The notes beneath the pieces were generated by a model, which saw only the letters and a program-made list of their open reading frames with translations, was not told the DNA's origin and did no database searches. A program made the translations under genes and the position numbers. Positions 1 through 9,413 of a stretch of DNA of 64,000 nt are shown here, in pieces (positions within the stretch are counted from its first letter, which is position 1; every line of letters begins with the position of its first letter). The stretch is from Colwellia sp. Arc7-D (lineage in GTDB: Bacteria; Pseudomonadota; Gammaproteobacteria; Enterobacterales; Alteromonadaceae). The DNA lies in assembly GCF_003061515.1 (NCBI RefSeq), contig NZ_CP028924.1, positions 1,364,001-1,428,000 of the forward strand, in the 5' to 3' direction.

Positions 1-165
1 AATATAAGGCAGGGCGGTCATTTGCAATAACATAACAAAGGCATCAGCAAGATGATTAACCGTAGAATATAAGGTTACGCTGAAACTGCCGATGATTAAC
101 CCCATGGTCATCGCGACAATTATTCGGGTAGATGTTGGGATATTGCTGAACTTAAATTTTGTCAT
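1..165 (-). CDS. Sodium:dicarboxylate symporter-like transporter (N-terminal part only)
   Basis: Only the first 55 codons lie in the window; the gene runs off the left edge. The start MTKFKFSNIPTSTRIIVAMT is followed by a hydrophobic segment with MGLIIG and then LLQMTALPYI, which resembles the first transmembrane helix and following loop of the DAACS (GltP/DctA) family of Na+- or H+-coupled C4-dicarboxylate and amino-acid symporters. The ATG is at 163-165 on the minus strand. The family call rests on this short stretch, so the substrate cannot be assigned. Confidence 0.6.
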   Translation of the reverse strand, partial: MTKFKFSNIPTSTRIIVAMTMGLIIGSFSVTLYSTVNHLADAFVMLLQMTALPYI

Positions 166-265
166 AGTGAATAAAGTAATTATTTTGATGCCTTATTATT
201 TCACATACAATAATAAAGCGAGTTAATAAAAGTAAAGCAAGTTAATGAGTTACGACATGTAATAT

Positions 266-304
266 TAAAAAGGCAAACCCTAATAATGATGAAGGTTTGC
301 CTTA
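266..304 (-). terminator. Rho-independent terminator of metG
   Basis: AAGGCAAACC at 270-279 pairs with GGTTTGCCTT at 294-303. Read on the minus strand, the stem is followed by a run of Ts. It sits about 35 bases beyond the metG stop codon. Confidence 0.8.
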
Positions 305-339
305 ACTTGAGTCTTTAGTACGTTACTTTACATAAATAC

Positions 340-2466
340 TTATTTAACACGCATACCTGCTTGTGCGCCATCATCTGGATTAAGTATCCACAAGTCTTTA
401 CCGCCAGGACCTGCGGCTAAAACCATACCTTCTGACATACCAAAACGCATTTTTCTAGGGGCTAAATTCGCCACCATCACCGTGTGCTTACCAATTAAAT
501 CTTCAGGTTGATACGCAGATTTTATTCCGGCAAATACTTGGCGCGTTTCACCATTTTCGTTGTCATCTAACGCTAAGGTTAATCGTAGTAACTTATCTGC
601 TTTTTCTACATGTTCAGCGTTAACAATTTTCACAATACGCAAATCTATTTTAGCAAAGTCATCAAATTGTATTTCTTCTGAAATAGGATCGGCAGCTAAT
701 GGATCGGCCAGTGCTTCTGAGTTATCAATAACTTTTTCAGGCTTAGCTTTCTTCTTTGCTTTAGCTGGTTTTTCGTCATCTGCTTTTACCAATAAATTCT
801 CTTTTGAAGCGTCAGTCATCGCATTGACTTTATCCATATCAACACGTTGTAATAATGCTTTAAATTTATTGATTTTATGATCGGTTAGTAAGGTTTTGTG
901 ACCTTCCCATACTAATTCGTCATTTAAAAATTCAGCGGTGCTGTCAGCTAAAACGGGTAGTACAGGTTTTAAGTAAATCATCAAGGTACGGAACATATTG
1001 ATACCCAATGAACAGATATCTTGTACTTCTTGTTGTTTGGTTTCGTCTTTAACTAACTGCCATGGTTCTTTAATCGCGATGTATTCATTTACTTTATCAG
1101 CAAGTGCCATTATTTCGCGCATACCGCGACCGAAATCACGTGCTTCGTAATGAGCAGCAATGCTATCGCCTGCAGCCATCACTTCATCCGCTAGGGCTTG
1201 GTTGTCAATATTTGTTGAAAGCATGCCGTCAAAGCGTTTAGTGATAAAACTTGCACAACGAGAAGCGATATTAACCACTTTACCGACTAAGTCAGAATTA
1301 ACACGCTGTACGAAATCTTCAAGATTTAAATCTAAATCATCAATTTTGTGGGTTAATTTAGTGGCGTAGTAGTAACGTAAATATTCTGGGTTTAAATGCG
1401 CTAAATAGGTACTTGCTTTCACAAACGTGCCTTTAGATTTAGACATTTTTTCACCGTTCACGGTAACAAAGCCATGAGCGAAAACAGCCGTAGGTTTGCG
1501 GAAACCAGCGCCTTCTAACATGGCTGGCCAAAATAGGCTGTGAAAGTTAATTATGTCCTTACCGATAAAGTGATATAACTCAGCGTCTGAATTTTTATTC
1601 CAGAAGCTGTCAAAATCGATACTTGAGTCTCTATCACATAGGTTTTTAAAACTGCCCATGTAGCCAATAGGCGCGTCTAGCCAAACATAGAAAAATTTAC
1701 CTGGCGCATTCGGTATTTCAAAACCAAAATAAGGTGCGTCACGGCTAATATCCCACTGTTTTAAACCTTGTTCGAACCATTCAGTAAGTTTATTCGCAAC
1801 TTCTTCTTGCAATGTGCCACTGCGTATCCAGTCTGCTAACATAGATTCAAAAGCAGGTAAGTCAAAGAAGTAATGCTCAGAATCTTTTAATACGGGTGTA
1901 GCACCAGAAATAGCTGAACGTGGATTAAGTACTTCTGTTGGTGAATAAGTTGCACCACAGTTGTCACAGCTATCACCATTTTCGTCTTCACTTTTACACT
2001 TCGGACAAGTACCTTTTACAAATCGGTCAGCTAAGAACATGCCTTTTTCAGGGTCATATAACTGAGAAATAGTGCGGGTTTTAATATGACCTTTCGCATA
2101 CAAACTGTTGTAAATTCTTTCAGAGTACTCTTTGTTCTCATCGCTATGCGTTGTGTGGTAATTATCAAAGCTAATGTGGAAGTCACTAAATTCTTTAATA
2201 CGCTCTTCACGCACACCTTTGATCATTTCTTCTGGTGTTATGCCAAGCTCTTGTGCTTTAAGCATGATAGGTGTGCCATGTGCATCATCGGCACAAACAA
2301 AATAAGTTTCATGACCACGCATACGTTGGAAACGAACCCAAATATCAGTTTGAATATGCTCTAATAAATGGCCTAAATGAATAGAACCGTTGGCATAAGG
2401 AAGGGCACAAGTAACTAAAATTTTACGCTTATCTGCAGATTGCACAGAAGACTTTGATAAAGACAT
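340..2466 (-). CDS. metG: Methionine--tRNA ligase
   Basis: Cytoplasmic class I aminoacyl-tRNA synthetase that charges initiator and elongator tRNA-Met. The 708 residues show the ATP-binding HIGH-type motif as HLGH near residue 30, a zinc-binding knuckle with two CxxC pairs (CPKC and CDNC) near residue 150, and KMSKS near residue 340. A Lys/Ala-rich linker near residue 570 leads to a C-terminal EMAP/Trbp111-like tRNA-binding domain (roughly 600-708), so this is the long dimeric E. coli-type enzyme. It is divergent from apbC, an arrangement also found in E. coli (metG/mrp). Nothing in it looks unusual. Confidence 0.97.
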   Translation of the reverse strand: MSLSKSSVQSADKRKILVTCALPYANGSIHLGHLLEHIQTDIWVRFQRMRGHETYFVCADDAHGTPIMLKAQELGITPEEMIKGVREERIKEFSDFHISFDNYHTTHSDENKEYSERIYNSLYAKGHIKTRTISQLYDPEKGMFLADRFVKGTCPKCKSEDENGDSCDNCGATYSPTEVLNPRSAISGATPVLKDSEHYFFDLPAFESMLADWIRSGTLQEEVANKLTEWFEQGLKQWDISRDAPYFGFEIPNAPGKFFYVWLDAPIGYMGSFKNLCDRDSSIDFDSFWNKNSDAELYHFIGKDIINFHSLFWPAMLEGAGFRKPTAVFAHGFVTVNGEKMSKSKGTFVKASTYLAHLNPEYLRYYYATKLTHKIDDLDLNLEDFVQRVNSDLVGKVVNIASRCASFITKRFDGMLSTNIDNQALADEVMAAGDSIAAHYEARDFGRGMREIMALADKVNEYIAIKEPWQLVKDETKQQEVQDICSLGINMFRTLMIYLKPVLPVLADSTAEFLNDELVWEGHKTLLTDHKINKFKALLQRVDMDKVNAMTDASKENLLVKADDEKPAKAKKKAKPEKVIDNSEALADPLAADPISEEIQFDDFAKIDLRIVKIVNAEHVEKADKLLRLTLALDDNENGETRQVFAGIKSAYQPEDLIGKHTVMVANLAPRKMRFGMSEGMVLAAGPGGKDLWILNPDDGAQAGMRVK

Positions 2467-2586
2467 ATAAAGTTTACATATTATTGGTGGTAATTATGTA
2501 GGGAATGGTACAGAATTTGTTGTTACTTTTCATTAAGAATTATCGTCTTTATGTCAATAAAGCCGAGATAAAAGCGCGTTTAAATC

Positions 2587-3678
2587 ATGTTATCAAATTT
2601 CTTTTCTAAAAATGAAGTCAGTGCCGATAGTCAAAAAGCTATTAATGCTTTTTTAGATGCTTATCGCTCCGATATATTCCCTCAAGGGATACAAGTTATT
2701 GCACAATCGTTAACGATGCGCATGGCAAAAAAAATAATACAGATCAAAATGGTACTTCCGTTTCCCTGTGACGGGCATTTGCATGATATTGCTGAGCAGT
2801 TATCAGAAGTAATGCAGCAACCAGTAAATTTTGAAGTTGAATATAATATAAAAGCTGTAAGGCAGCATAATATTAAGGGCATAAAAAATATTATTGCAGT
2901 AGCTTCAGGTAAAGGTGGCGTTGGTAAATCTACTACAGCAGTTAATCTAGCCTATGGCTTAATTGCCGAAGGTTGTAATGTTGGCATATTAGATGCTGAT
3001 ATTTATGGCCCATCAGTACCTACTATGCTGGGTTTAAAAGGTGCAAAACCAAGCTCCAATGATGGCAAATTGATCACGCCACTTGAAGCAAATGGTTTAA
3101 GTGCCATGTCGATTGGCTTTTTAGTTGATGATGCTGATGCAACCGTTTGGCGTGGACCTATGGCAAGTCGTGCATTTTCACAATTACTCAATGAAACAGA
3201 CTGGCCAGAATTAGATTACTTAATTATTGATATGCCACCAGGTACGGGCGACATTCAGTTAACTTTAGCTCAGCAAGTTCCCGTTGCAGGCGCAGTAGTG
3301 ATCACCACACCACAAGATATTGCCTTAATCGATGCCATTAAAGGCATGGCTATGTTTGAACAAGTTAAACTGCCAGTACTGGGTATTATTGAAAATATGA
3401 GTTATCACCAGTGTGAAAATTGTGGACATCATTCGCATTTGTTTGGTGAAGGCGGTGGTACACGAATAGCTAAAGACGCAAATACCCAATTACTTGGACA
3501 ATTACCCTTGGATATTCGTATTCGAGAAGATGCAGATAGCGGAAGTTTAGCAATTAATGAAAATAGCACTGGAGAAGTTGCGCTGCTGTATCGTACTATA
3601 GCGCGTAATGTAGCAGCACAATTATATTACCAGCTAGATATGCGCAGCCCTACAACGGCTGAATTGGTGCTTAAATAA
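2587..3678 (+). CDS. apbC: Iron-sulfur cluster carrier protein ApbC/Mrp
   Basis: Mrp/NBP35 P-loop ATPase that carries and delivers Fe-S clusters in the cytoplasm. An N-terminal MIP18/DUF59-like region (residues 1-90) precedes the deviant Walker A motif GKGGVGKST at about residue 108. DADIYGPS and DMPPGTGD follow, and a C-terminal CENC motif near residue 276 can bind the bridging cluster at the dimer interface. Its 363 residues match the usual family length. It is divergent from metG across 120 bases that must hold both promoters, and dcd follows in the same direction. Confidence 0.95.
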   Translation: MLSNFFSKNEVSADSQKAINAFLDAYRSDIFPQGIQVIAQSLTMRMAKKIIQIKMVLPFPCDGHLHDIAEQLSEVMQQPVNFEVEYNIKAVRQHNIKGIKNIIAVASGKGGVGKSTTAVNLAYGLIAEGCNVGILDADIYGPSVPTMLGLKGAKPSSNDGKLITPLEANGLSAMSIGFLVDDADATVWRGPMASRAFSQLLNETDWPELDYLIIDMPPGTGDIQLTLAQQVPVAGAVVITTPQDIALIDAIKGMAMFEQVKLPVLGIIENMSYHQCENCGHHSHLFGEGGGTRIAKDANTQLLGQLPLDIRIREDADSGSLAINENSTGEVALLYRTIARNVAAQLYYQLDMRSPTTAELVLK

Positions 3679-3804
3679 CTAAAATAGTTTAGTGCCATTA
3701 TAAAGTTAAGGCGAAAAACACCCTAAAGTTTTTGGTCAATACAGTGACAATTATTTCAGCCATGAGTTTAAGTGCAATAACAACTGAGCCTAAGAAGAAT
3801 AATC

Positions 3805-4397
3805 ATGAGATTAAGTGACATAGATATAGAAGAATGCCTTCGCAAAGGGCAGATAGCAATTTCACCCGAGCCTGACAGTAGTATGATATCAGGGTAAGTG
3901 TTGATATTCGCTTAGGTAATGAGTTTCGTGTATTTCAAGATCATACCGCACCTTATATCGACTTAAGCGGCCCTAAAGTCGAAATGCAAAAAGCCATGAA
4001 CTCTGTCATGAGTGATGAAATTTATATCCCTGACGGTGAAGCTTTTTTTCTTCATCCTGGTGAATTAGCACTAGCGGTAACGTATGAGTCAGTTACCTTA
4101 CCCGATAATATCGTGGGTTGGTTAGATGGTCGTTCTTCGTTAGCGCGTTTAGGTTTAATGGTGCACGTTACCGCACATAGAATTGACCCCGGTTGGTCAG
4201 GACAAATAGTTTTAGAGTTTTATAATAGCGGCAAATTACCATTGGCATTACGTCCAAAAATGAAAATTGCTGCGCTAAACTTTGAAACTATGTCGTCAAG
4301 TGCCGCACGTCCTTACAATAAGCGTGAAGACGCTAAGTATAAAGGCCAAATGGGCGCAGTTGCGAGTCGCATAAGCCAAGATGAAAATCACGATTAG
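3805..4397 (+). CDS. dcd: dCTP deaminase (frameshifted as given)
   Basis: Deaminates dCTP to dUTP, feeding dTMP synthesis through Dut. The reading starts [12 protein letters not shown] at 3805 and meets TAA at 3895. The remainder continues one frame away from 3894 as [13 protein letters not shown] and runs to the stop at 4397. That second part contains [26 protein letters not shown] and [12 protein letters not shown], all typical of Dcd. Adding one G to the run at 3892-3894 restores a 197-residue protein, close to the 193 of E. coli. The break falls in the sequence equivalent to INGATVDVRLG. A single-base sequencing error is more likely than true loss, given five similar cases in this window. 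A programmed shift is unlikely because no slippery heptamer is present. Confidence 0.9.
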
Positions 4398-4417
4398 CAA
4401 ATAAAAGTGATATTAAC

Positions 4418-4448
4418 AAAAAGCCAACGATATAATCGTTGGCTTTTT
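4418..4448. terminator. Bidirectional terminator between dcd and the YvcK-like gene
   Basis: AAAAAGCCAACGAT and ATCGTTGGCTTTTT form a perfect 14-bp stem with a 3-base loop. The T runs on both strands suit the convergent genes on either side. Confidence 0.85.
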
Positions 4449-4475
4449 GGTTTTTAGTTCATGCTAAAGTAAAAC

Positions 4476-5405
4476 TTAGTCAGCATGAACGGCCGCTGAT
4501 TGGGCTATTTTAATGTGGTTACTCGCTTTTGAAATGCAAATATTTAAAGCGGCAATTAATTTATCACGACTGTGATAATGCTTAACGGTATCACTGTGTA
4601 ATTCATGATGACAAATATCGATACGCGAAGAAGTAACGCTTGAGTCATGGCAAATTGCGCTATCAATTGGCAAGCATCCTACGTTTTCTTCAATCCAAGC
4701 TAATTTTTCATCCAACGTTAATGCAGCCGCGGGGCTATCTTCAGCCACTATATTATCAATAAACACACGATGAGCGTTAGTTTGGTTCAACGCATTGCTA
4801 ATATCACGCACAAGCAAAGGAGGAACAACACTTGTTAAGAAGCTACCAGGACCTAAAATAATTAAATCGGCTTTTAAAATGGCCTCTACGCAACTTGGCA
4901 ATGTTTTGACCAAAGGCGCTAACATTAAGCTTTTTGGCATCATCGACATTTTATCAACAGATATCTCACCAACACGGCACAGGCCTTCAGGGTAAAAAGC
5001 CATTAAATCGGTTGGCGTTTCAGACATAGGTAATACTGGCGTTTTAACTCGTAATAAGCGACGAACAAGTTTTATTGAATCAAGCGGGCGAGAATGTATT
5101 TCTCCGAGTCCGTATAAAATCAAATTACCAAGGTTATGACCACCAAGCTCATCTTCGCCATCGAAGCGAAAGTCGAATAGTTGACTACCGACTGATTTAT
5201 CATCTACTAGCTGTGTAAGACAATTTCGTAAGTCACCCCAAGCAATTGAACTACTTCGTTTTCTTAAACGCCCCGTAGAACCACCATTATCTGTTGTGGT
5301 AACAATACCAGTAAGTTGGTTGCCTAAAAAGGAGAGGGTAGAAAGTACACGTCCTAGACCGTGACCACCACCAATGGCAACAACATTGAGCTCTTTTAGC
5401 TGCAT
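4476..5405 (-). CDS. YvcK/YbhK (CofD-like) family protein
   Basis: The protein has 309 residues and starts MQLKELNVVAIGGGHGLGRVL. The glycine-rich GGGHG loop, the TTTDNGGSTGRLR segment, GGHNLGNL and LGPGSFLTSV are signatures of the CofD/YvcK (UPF0052) fold, which binds nucleotide or phosphate compounds. B. subtilis YvcK is known for roles in carbon metabolism and cell-wall synthesis and binds UDP-sugars. E. coli YbhK is the closer relative and has no settled function. The gene is convergent with dcd. Family is certain; the biochemical role is not known here. Confidence 0.85.
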   Translation of the reverse strand: MQLKELNVVAIGGGHGLGRVLSTLSFLGNQLTGIVTTTDNGGSTGRLRKRSSSIAWGDLRNCLTQLVDDKSVGSQLFDFRFDGEDELGGHNLGNLILYGLGEIHSRPLDSIKLVRRLLRVKTPVLPMSETPTDLMAFYPEGLCRVGEISVDKMSMMPKSLMLAPLVKTLPSCVEAILKADLIILGPGSFLTSVVPPLLVRDISNALNQTNAHRVFIDNIVAEDSPAAALTLDEKLAWIEENVGCLPIDSAICHDSSVTSSRIDICHHELHSDTVKHYHSRDKLIAALNICISKASNHIKIAQSAAVHAD

Positions 5406-5713
5406 ATAACTATTAGTTTTTTCAATTGAATCTCAACCATACCGTTTTATTATTAATAAATAAAGTAACTGTCTACAGTTTATGGTGACGTAAGCGGATT
5501 AAACAACAATAACTACATAATCTTAGACTAAGGTATAGGCAATAATGAAACGGTAATTTTAATCCGCATTATTCCTGATTGTTTTAACTGTGATTGACCA
5601 TACGTTTTTAACTGAACATTTACGGTAATAAGATAAAATTTAAACAACTTGTACTATAAGTAATCAGTTAACTAAAATCTTTCAAAAAAATGGCCTAATA
5701 TCTAAAATAAGGG
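5406..5713. other. Gene-free stretch upstream of the tRNA operon
   Basis: AT-rich sequence between the start of the YvcK-like gene and the tRNA promoter. I see no coding sequence, hairpin or repeat in it. It should include the minus-strand promoter of the YvcK-like gene and any upstream element for the tRNA promoter. Confidence 0.5.
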
Positions 5714-5742
5714 TTGACAGTATCTTGGTCGCTGCTTAGAAT
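5714..5742 (+). promoter_or_regulatory. Sigma-70 promoter of the tRNA-Ala/tRNA-Glu operon
   Basis: TTGACA at 5714-5719 and TAGAAT at 5737-5742 are separated by exactly 17 bases. They are followed by a GC-rich discriminator, GCGCCTCG, of the kind that makes stable-RNA promoters sensitive to ppGpp. A small palindrome, CGAGTAACTCG at 5758-5768, falls in the early leader. The discriminator and a similar palindrome recur at the tRNA-Val promoter. Confidence 0.88.
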
Positions 5743-5825
5743 GCGCCTCGCTTTCAACGAGTAACTCGATTATTTGTTGGGAGAGGATTAAGGTAAGTAT
5801 TAGGCCACTTATTTTATTTCTATGT

Positions 5826-5901
5826 GGGGCTATAGCTCAGCTGGGAGAGCGCTTCGCTGGCAGTGAAGAGGTCTGCGGTTCGATCCCGCATAGCTCCACC
5901 A
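5826..5901 (+). tRNA. tRNA-Ala (GGC)
   Basis: A full cloverleaf of 76 bases including an encoded CCA. The acceptor stem is GGGGCTA/TAGCTCC with one G-U pair. The anticodon loop CTGGCAG on stem CTTCG/TGAAG gives anticodon GGC. The T loop is TTCGATC. It is the first gene of the five-tRNA operon. Confidence 0.95.
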
Positions 5902-6036
5902 ATATTATTCACTCGTGTTGATATCATGAGTGAAAGATAGTTAAAAAGATAATAGCAACTGGATAAACCAAGCTAATTTAGCACGGTAAATCGGGTAGCT
6001 AAAACAACACTTTATAGTGATGTTTATCGTTTTAGT

Positions 6037-6112
6037 GTCCCTATCGTCTAGAGGCCTAGGACACCGCCCTTTCACGGCGGTAACAGGGGTTCGAATCCCC
6101 TTAGGGATGCCA
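6037..6112 (+). tRNA. tRNA-Glu (TTC), copy 1
   Basis: 76 bases with encoded CCA. The acceptor is GTCCCTA/TAGGGAT, closing on a G-U pair. The anticodon stem CCGCC/GGCGG carries loop CTTTCAC, anticodon TTC. The T stem is AGGGG/CCCCT. It is identical to copies 2 and 4. Confidence 0.95.
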
Positions 6113-6193
6113 CTTCTTCGGAAGCTTCTTCGGAAGTAAAATGAAAATGAGTTCGTGTTTTATGACACAAACAAGAAATATATAATGTAAATC

Positions 6194-6224
6194 ATAAGTT
6201 CACTAGGCTAGAGCTTTTTACGAT
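6194..6224 (+). repeat. 31-base spacer repeat, copy A
   Basis: The spacer between tRNA-Glu copies 1 and 2 contains a 31-base segment (core TTCACTAGGCTAGAGC then TTTTTACGAT). It recurs exactly at 6405-6435 between copies 2 and 3. This shows that a tRNA-plus-spacer unit was duplicated in tandem. It may also carry a processing site, which is inference. Confidence 0.85.
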
Positions 6225-6257
6225 TTTATTATGCTAAGTATTTTGAGTTTATAATGT

Positions 6258-6333
6258 GTCCCTATCGTCTAGAGGCCTAGGACACCGCCCTTTCACGGCG
6301 GTAACAGGGGTTCGAATCCCCTTAGGGATGCCA
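6258..6333 (+). tRNA. tRNA-Glu (TTC), copy 2
   Basis: 76 bases, identical to copy 1, with anticodon TTC in loop CTTTCAC and encoded CCA. It lies 145 bases after copy 1. Confidence 0.95.
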
Positions 6334-6404
6334 CTCGTTTTTTAGTTAGATAAGTTTATTGGTAAGTGTTTTTTGACACATACTATAGAATATACAATGT
6401 TATT

Positions 6405-6435
6405 ATAAGTTCACTAGGCTAGAGCTTTTTACGAT
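6405..6435 (+). repeat. 31-base spacer repeat, copy B
   Basis: Exact copy of the segment at 6194-6224, in the same position relative to the preceding tRNA-Glu. The flanking bases have diverged, so the duplication is not brand new. Confidence 0.85.
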
Positions 6436-6469
6436 AACAATGTGTTCAGTTTTCTATTGGTATTAATGT

Positions 6470-6544
6470 GTCCCTATCGTCTAGAGGCCTAGGACACCGC
6501 CCTTTCACGGCGGTAACAGGGGTTCGAATCCCTTAGGGATGCCA
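6470..6544 (+). tRNA. tRNA-Glu (TTC), copy 3, one base short in the T stem
   Basis: Same as the other copies except that the 3' side of the T stem reads CCCT instead of CCCCT, giving 75 bases. As written, the T stem loses a pair and the fold is compromised. It is either a decaying copy or, more likely given the other G/C-run indels here, a missing base call in the C run. Confidence 0.85.
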
Positions 6545-6638
6545 CCATTAACTTAGATTGATAAATGTTATTTATAATATTTAGCAATTAGATACAAAAC
6601 ATGAAGTAGTTAATTAACTATATTCATATTGTTTTAGT

Positions 6639-6714
6639 GTCCCTATCGTCTAGAGGCCTAGGACACCGCCCTTTCACGGCGGTAACAGGGGTTCGAATCC
6701 CCTTAGGGATGCCA
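6639..6714 (+). tRNA. tRNA-Glu (TTC), copy 4
   Basis: 76 bases, identical to copies 1 and 2, and the last gene of the operon. A strong terminator follows 48 bases later. The bases immediately upstream (TTTTAGT) match those before copy 1. Confidence 0.95.
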
Positions 6715-6761
6715 CTTATTATTTTACTTTTAGTAATTTAAGCAGTGCTTAAAAGTGAAAT

Positions 6762-6789
6762 AAAAAAACCGACTTATGTCGGTTTTTTT
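6762..6789 (+). terminator. Terminator of the tRNA operon
   Basis: AAAAAAACCGAC and GTCGGTTTTTTT form a perfect stem with a TTAT loop and end in a run of seven Ts. Confidence 0.9.
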
Positions 6790-7163
6790 ATGCCTGAAAT
6801 TTATTGAACATTGAACTTACAGGTGCTGGTACTACGATTTAAGTGCTAAGTACATGAAGAGTTTTATGAGGAAGGTTAATCGTTGATCTTGTCATTGTTT
6901 ATCGTTAATAAATCATCGTTATTTAATCAACTTGGTTTAAGTTAAGTTAATTGAACGCTTACTCGACTCGTTATCAAAACAAGCTGTTAATTACGACATA
7001 TGCCTGCTTACTCGCGCTTTCTTCCTTGTCCAAAATAAGAATATTATTCACAAGGGAAGTTGAAGAAAATGGCAGGGAATAACCAATGTAATTGAGATTA
7101 ACCGCAAGCAGCTATACTGCCCAATTATATGTATTCCCCGCAATTACCGCAGATATTGAATGT
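6790..7163. other. Gene-free stretch after the tRNA operon
   Basis: AT-rich, with no credible coding sequence or strong hairpin. I could not find a terminator for the minus-strand antiporter gene that ends at 7164. Confidence 0.5.
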
Positions 7164-8732
7164 TTATACCTTCTTCAATAAGCTCATGCTTTCTTCAGCA
7201 AAACCCACACCAGCTTCGTTATAGAAGTTAAACACTTTATCTACACCGAAGCTTTCTAACGTTACATGTTCATCATCATAACGAGCAATAGCGGCTATTT
7301 TACCTTGGTAATTAGTACGCCTTATTTGTCTCGTTATATTTTTCATGTCGAGTACTGACGGCAAGGCTAATAGCGTGAGTTCGATTTTACTAAGATCTAT
7401 ACTTTCCCAAAAGTCAGCATCTTCAGCATCACCAAAGTAGGTTTGAATACCTTGTTCATTTAACCATTCTACTTTGGCTTTATCAGTGTCTAAACCCCAA
7501 ACTTGTTCTCCCACCTGAGCATTCAATGCATTATAAGCACCGATACCAACACGACCCATACCAATTACAACAATAGGGGCATCACAAGGCTGAACAAAAC
7601 TGTCTTCTGTTAAACGATTTTGACTTTCAAAACGTTTAAATTTTTCTTTATGATTTGCAAAGTAGTCATGGGCAAAGTTATAAAGCACATTCGTGATGAT
7701 AAATGATAGGGCAACCGCTAATGATAATATGACCAACCACTCAGAAGACAGCCATCCTTCTTTCGTGCTTAATGCAGCAATAATTAACCCAAACTCACTA
7801 AAGTTACTTAAGGCTAAGGCGGATAAAAATGCGGTTCTTCCACGAAGTTTAAGCTTAACTAAAATAAAGAAAAACAACATAAACTTAAGTGGCAGTAACA
7901 AAGTAAGTACTGAGGCTATAACTAGCATTTCTAAAGTGGGCAGGGCGGTAAAGCCAATGGATAAGAAAAATCCAATCAAAAATAAGTCTTTAAAGCTCAA
8001 TAAAGATTTTGTTATTTCACTCGCTTTGCTATGAGAGGCTAAGTACATACCAGCTAAGAGTGCACCTAAATCACCTTTAATATGCACTAGTTCGAATAAC
8101 TCGTATGCGCCAAAGGCAATAAAAAACCCCATTAATGGGATTAACTCACCATGACCTGCTTTATTAATAGCTTTACTAATCATAGGCTTTAAAGGAATAA
8201 AAAGTAATAATAAGCCAGCCCAAGGGGTAGGTACTTTACCAGTAGCTATGACTAAAAATATAACGGCGATAACGTCTTGCATAACCAATATGCCAATGGC
8301 GAGTTTACCATGGCGTGTTCGCATTTCGCCGTGCTCTTCCATCAGCTTTACAACACAAACTGTACTACTAAAACTTAGCGCAAATACGATTAATGCTGAT
8401 GTGGTGATGCTTAAATCACTGACAAATGGAATAGTAATTAATGCGATGCCTTTGAAGATAACAAGGCCAAAAAGTAACCATATAACACTGTGGCTTAAGC
8501 TACCCAACCAAACTTCAGCTTTGAGTAAATCTTTTACATTCAGTTTTAACCCAATGGTAAAAAGCATCAAGGTGATACCAATGTCAGCCAAAACATGGAT
8601 CATGCTATCTGCTTCGTAACCGAGAAATAGTAAAATGAACCCTGCGGCCAAATAACCAATTGACGGCGGTAAAGCCACCAATTTTGTTAATAACCCACAA
8701 ATAAAGGCAAAACCAATCCAAATAAATTCCAT
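7164..8732 (-). CDS. CPA2-family cation:proton antiporter with RCK/TrkA-N domain
   Basis: Inner-membrane transporter of 522 residues. About 12 hydrophobic segments fill residues 1-370, including GYLAAGFILLFLGYEAD, ALSFSSTVCVVKLMEE and ALSNFSEFGLIIAAL, which resemble the ion pathway of KefB/KefC/YbaL proteins. From about residue 385 a cytosolic RCK-N (TrkA-N) domain begins, with the nucleotide-binding motif GMGRVGIGAYNAL and a following acidic Asp (GLDTD). The family exchanges K+ or Na+ for H+. No TrkA-C domain is visible. It is followed on the same strand by neither partner nor KefF/G-like gene; tesA lies just upstream, 6 bases away, and they may be cotranscribed. Confidence 0.88.
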   Translation of the reverse strand: MEFIWIGFAFICGLLTKLVALPPSIGYLAAGFILLFLGYEADSMIHVLADIGITLMLFTIGLKLNVKDLLKAEVWLGSLSHSVIWLLFGLVIFKGIALITIPFVSDLSITTSALIVFALSFSSTVCVVKLMEEHGEMRTRHGKLAIGILVMQDVIAVIFLVIATGKVPTPWAGLLLLFIPLKPMISKAINKAGHGELIPLMGFFIAFGAYELFELVHIKGDLGALLAGMYLASHSKASEITKSLLSFKDLFLIGFFLSIGFTALPTLEMLVIASVLTLLLPLKFMLFFFILVKLKLRGRTAFLSALALSNFSEFGLIIAALSTKEGWLSSEWLVILSLAVALSFIITNVLYNFAHDYFANHKEKFKRFESQNRLTEDSFVQPCDAPIVVIGMGRVGIGAYNALNAQVGEQVWGLDTDKAKVEWLNEQGIQTYFGDAEDADFWESIDLSKIELTLLALPSVLDMKNITRQIRRTNYQGKIAAIARYDDEHVTLESFGVDKVFNFYNEAGVGFAEESMSLLKKV

Positions 8733-8738
8733 GGTTAA

Positions 8739-9413
8739 TTACGGCTCCGTAGTCATTAAGTTGTTAAGTTGTAACTCAACATAGTCTGCGATAATTGGTT
8801 GAGCCTCTGCGTTTGGATGAATTCCGTCAGCTTGCATAAGCGATTTGTCGGTGGCAACAGCTTCCATGAAAAAAGGTAATAAAGTTATATTGCTTTCTTT
8901 TGCTACATCTTCAAAAACTTGCTCGAACATTTTATTGTATCTTGGGCCGTAATTAGGCGTGATTTTAATCTTGATCATTGAGACTTTTATATTTTTATCT
9001 TGTGCAATTTTAACCATTTGTAACAAATTATTTTTTATTAGCTTTGGCGAATAGCCTCTTAAACCATCGTTTCCACCCAGCTCAATCAGTAAATGGTCAA
9101 CTTTTGTATTCGATAAAATGCCTGCTAGCCGAGATAATCCGCCACTCGTCGTTTCACCACTAACACTGGCATTTATTATTGTGTAAGGTTGGTTTTGCTC
9201 ACTAAGTTTGTTATTGAGTAAATGTACCCAGCCTTGTGTGGGTTTCATCCCATAACTAGCGCTGATACTATCACCTAAGAGTAAAATATTGCTGACTGGT
9301 GTGATACTAATGCTGTTATCAACCGTATTGGTCTGTTTGTCTTGTGCAGTCACGTTCGTTGTAGTGATAAAAAATAAGCTAATAAATAATATATAAAGTG
9401 GATAATTTTTCAT
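8739..9413 (-). CDS. tesA: Arylesterase / acyl-CoA thioesterase I (TesA-like SGNH hydrolase)
   Basis: Periplasmic lipolytic enzyme of 224 residues. A hydrophobic N-terminus (YILFISLFFITTTNVTAQ) looks like a Sec signal peptide. The SGNH blocks are visible: ILLLGDSISASYG (nucleophile Ser), the Gly block NASVSGETT, LGGNDGLRG (Asn) and ADGIHPN (Asp and His). The start ATG overlaps the ybbA ATG on the opposite strand by two bases inside CATG. The tesA/ybbA/ybbP arrangement is conserved in E. coli. Exact substrate in this organism is unknown. Confidence 0.9.
   Translation of the reverse strand: MKNYPLYILFISLFFITTTNVTAQDKQTNTVDNSISITPVSNILLLGDSISASYGMKPTQGWVHLLNNKLSEQNQPYTIINASVSGETTSGGLSRLAGILSNTKVDHLLIELGGNDGLRGYSPKLIKNNLLQMVKIAQDKNIKVSMIKIKITPNYGPRYNKMFEQVFEDVAKESNITLLPFFMEAVATDKSLMQADGIHPNAEAQPIIADYVELQLNNLMTTEP

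Noticed and set aside
3892..3897. Programmed -1 frameshift in dcd
   Set aside because: The bases around GGGTAA do not form a slippery heptamer, no stimulatory stem follows, and a missing G explains it more simply.
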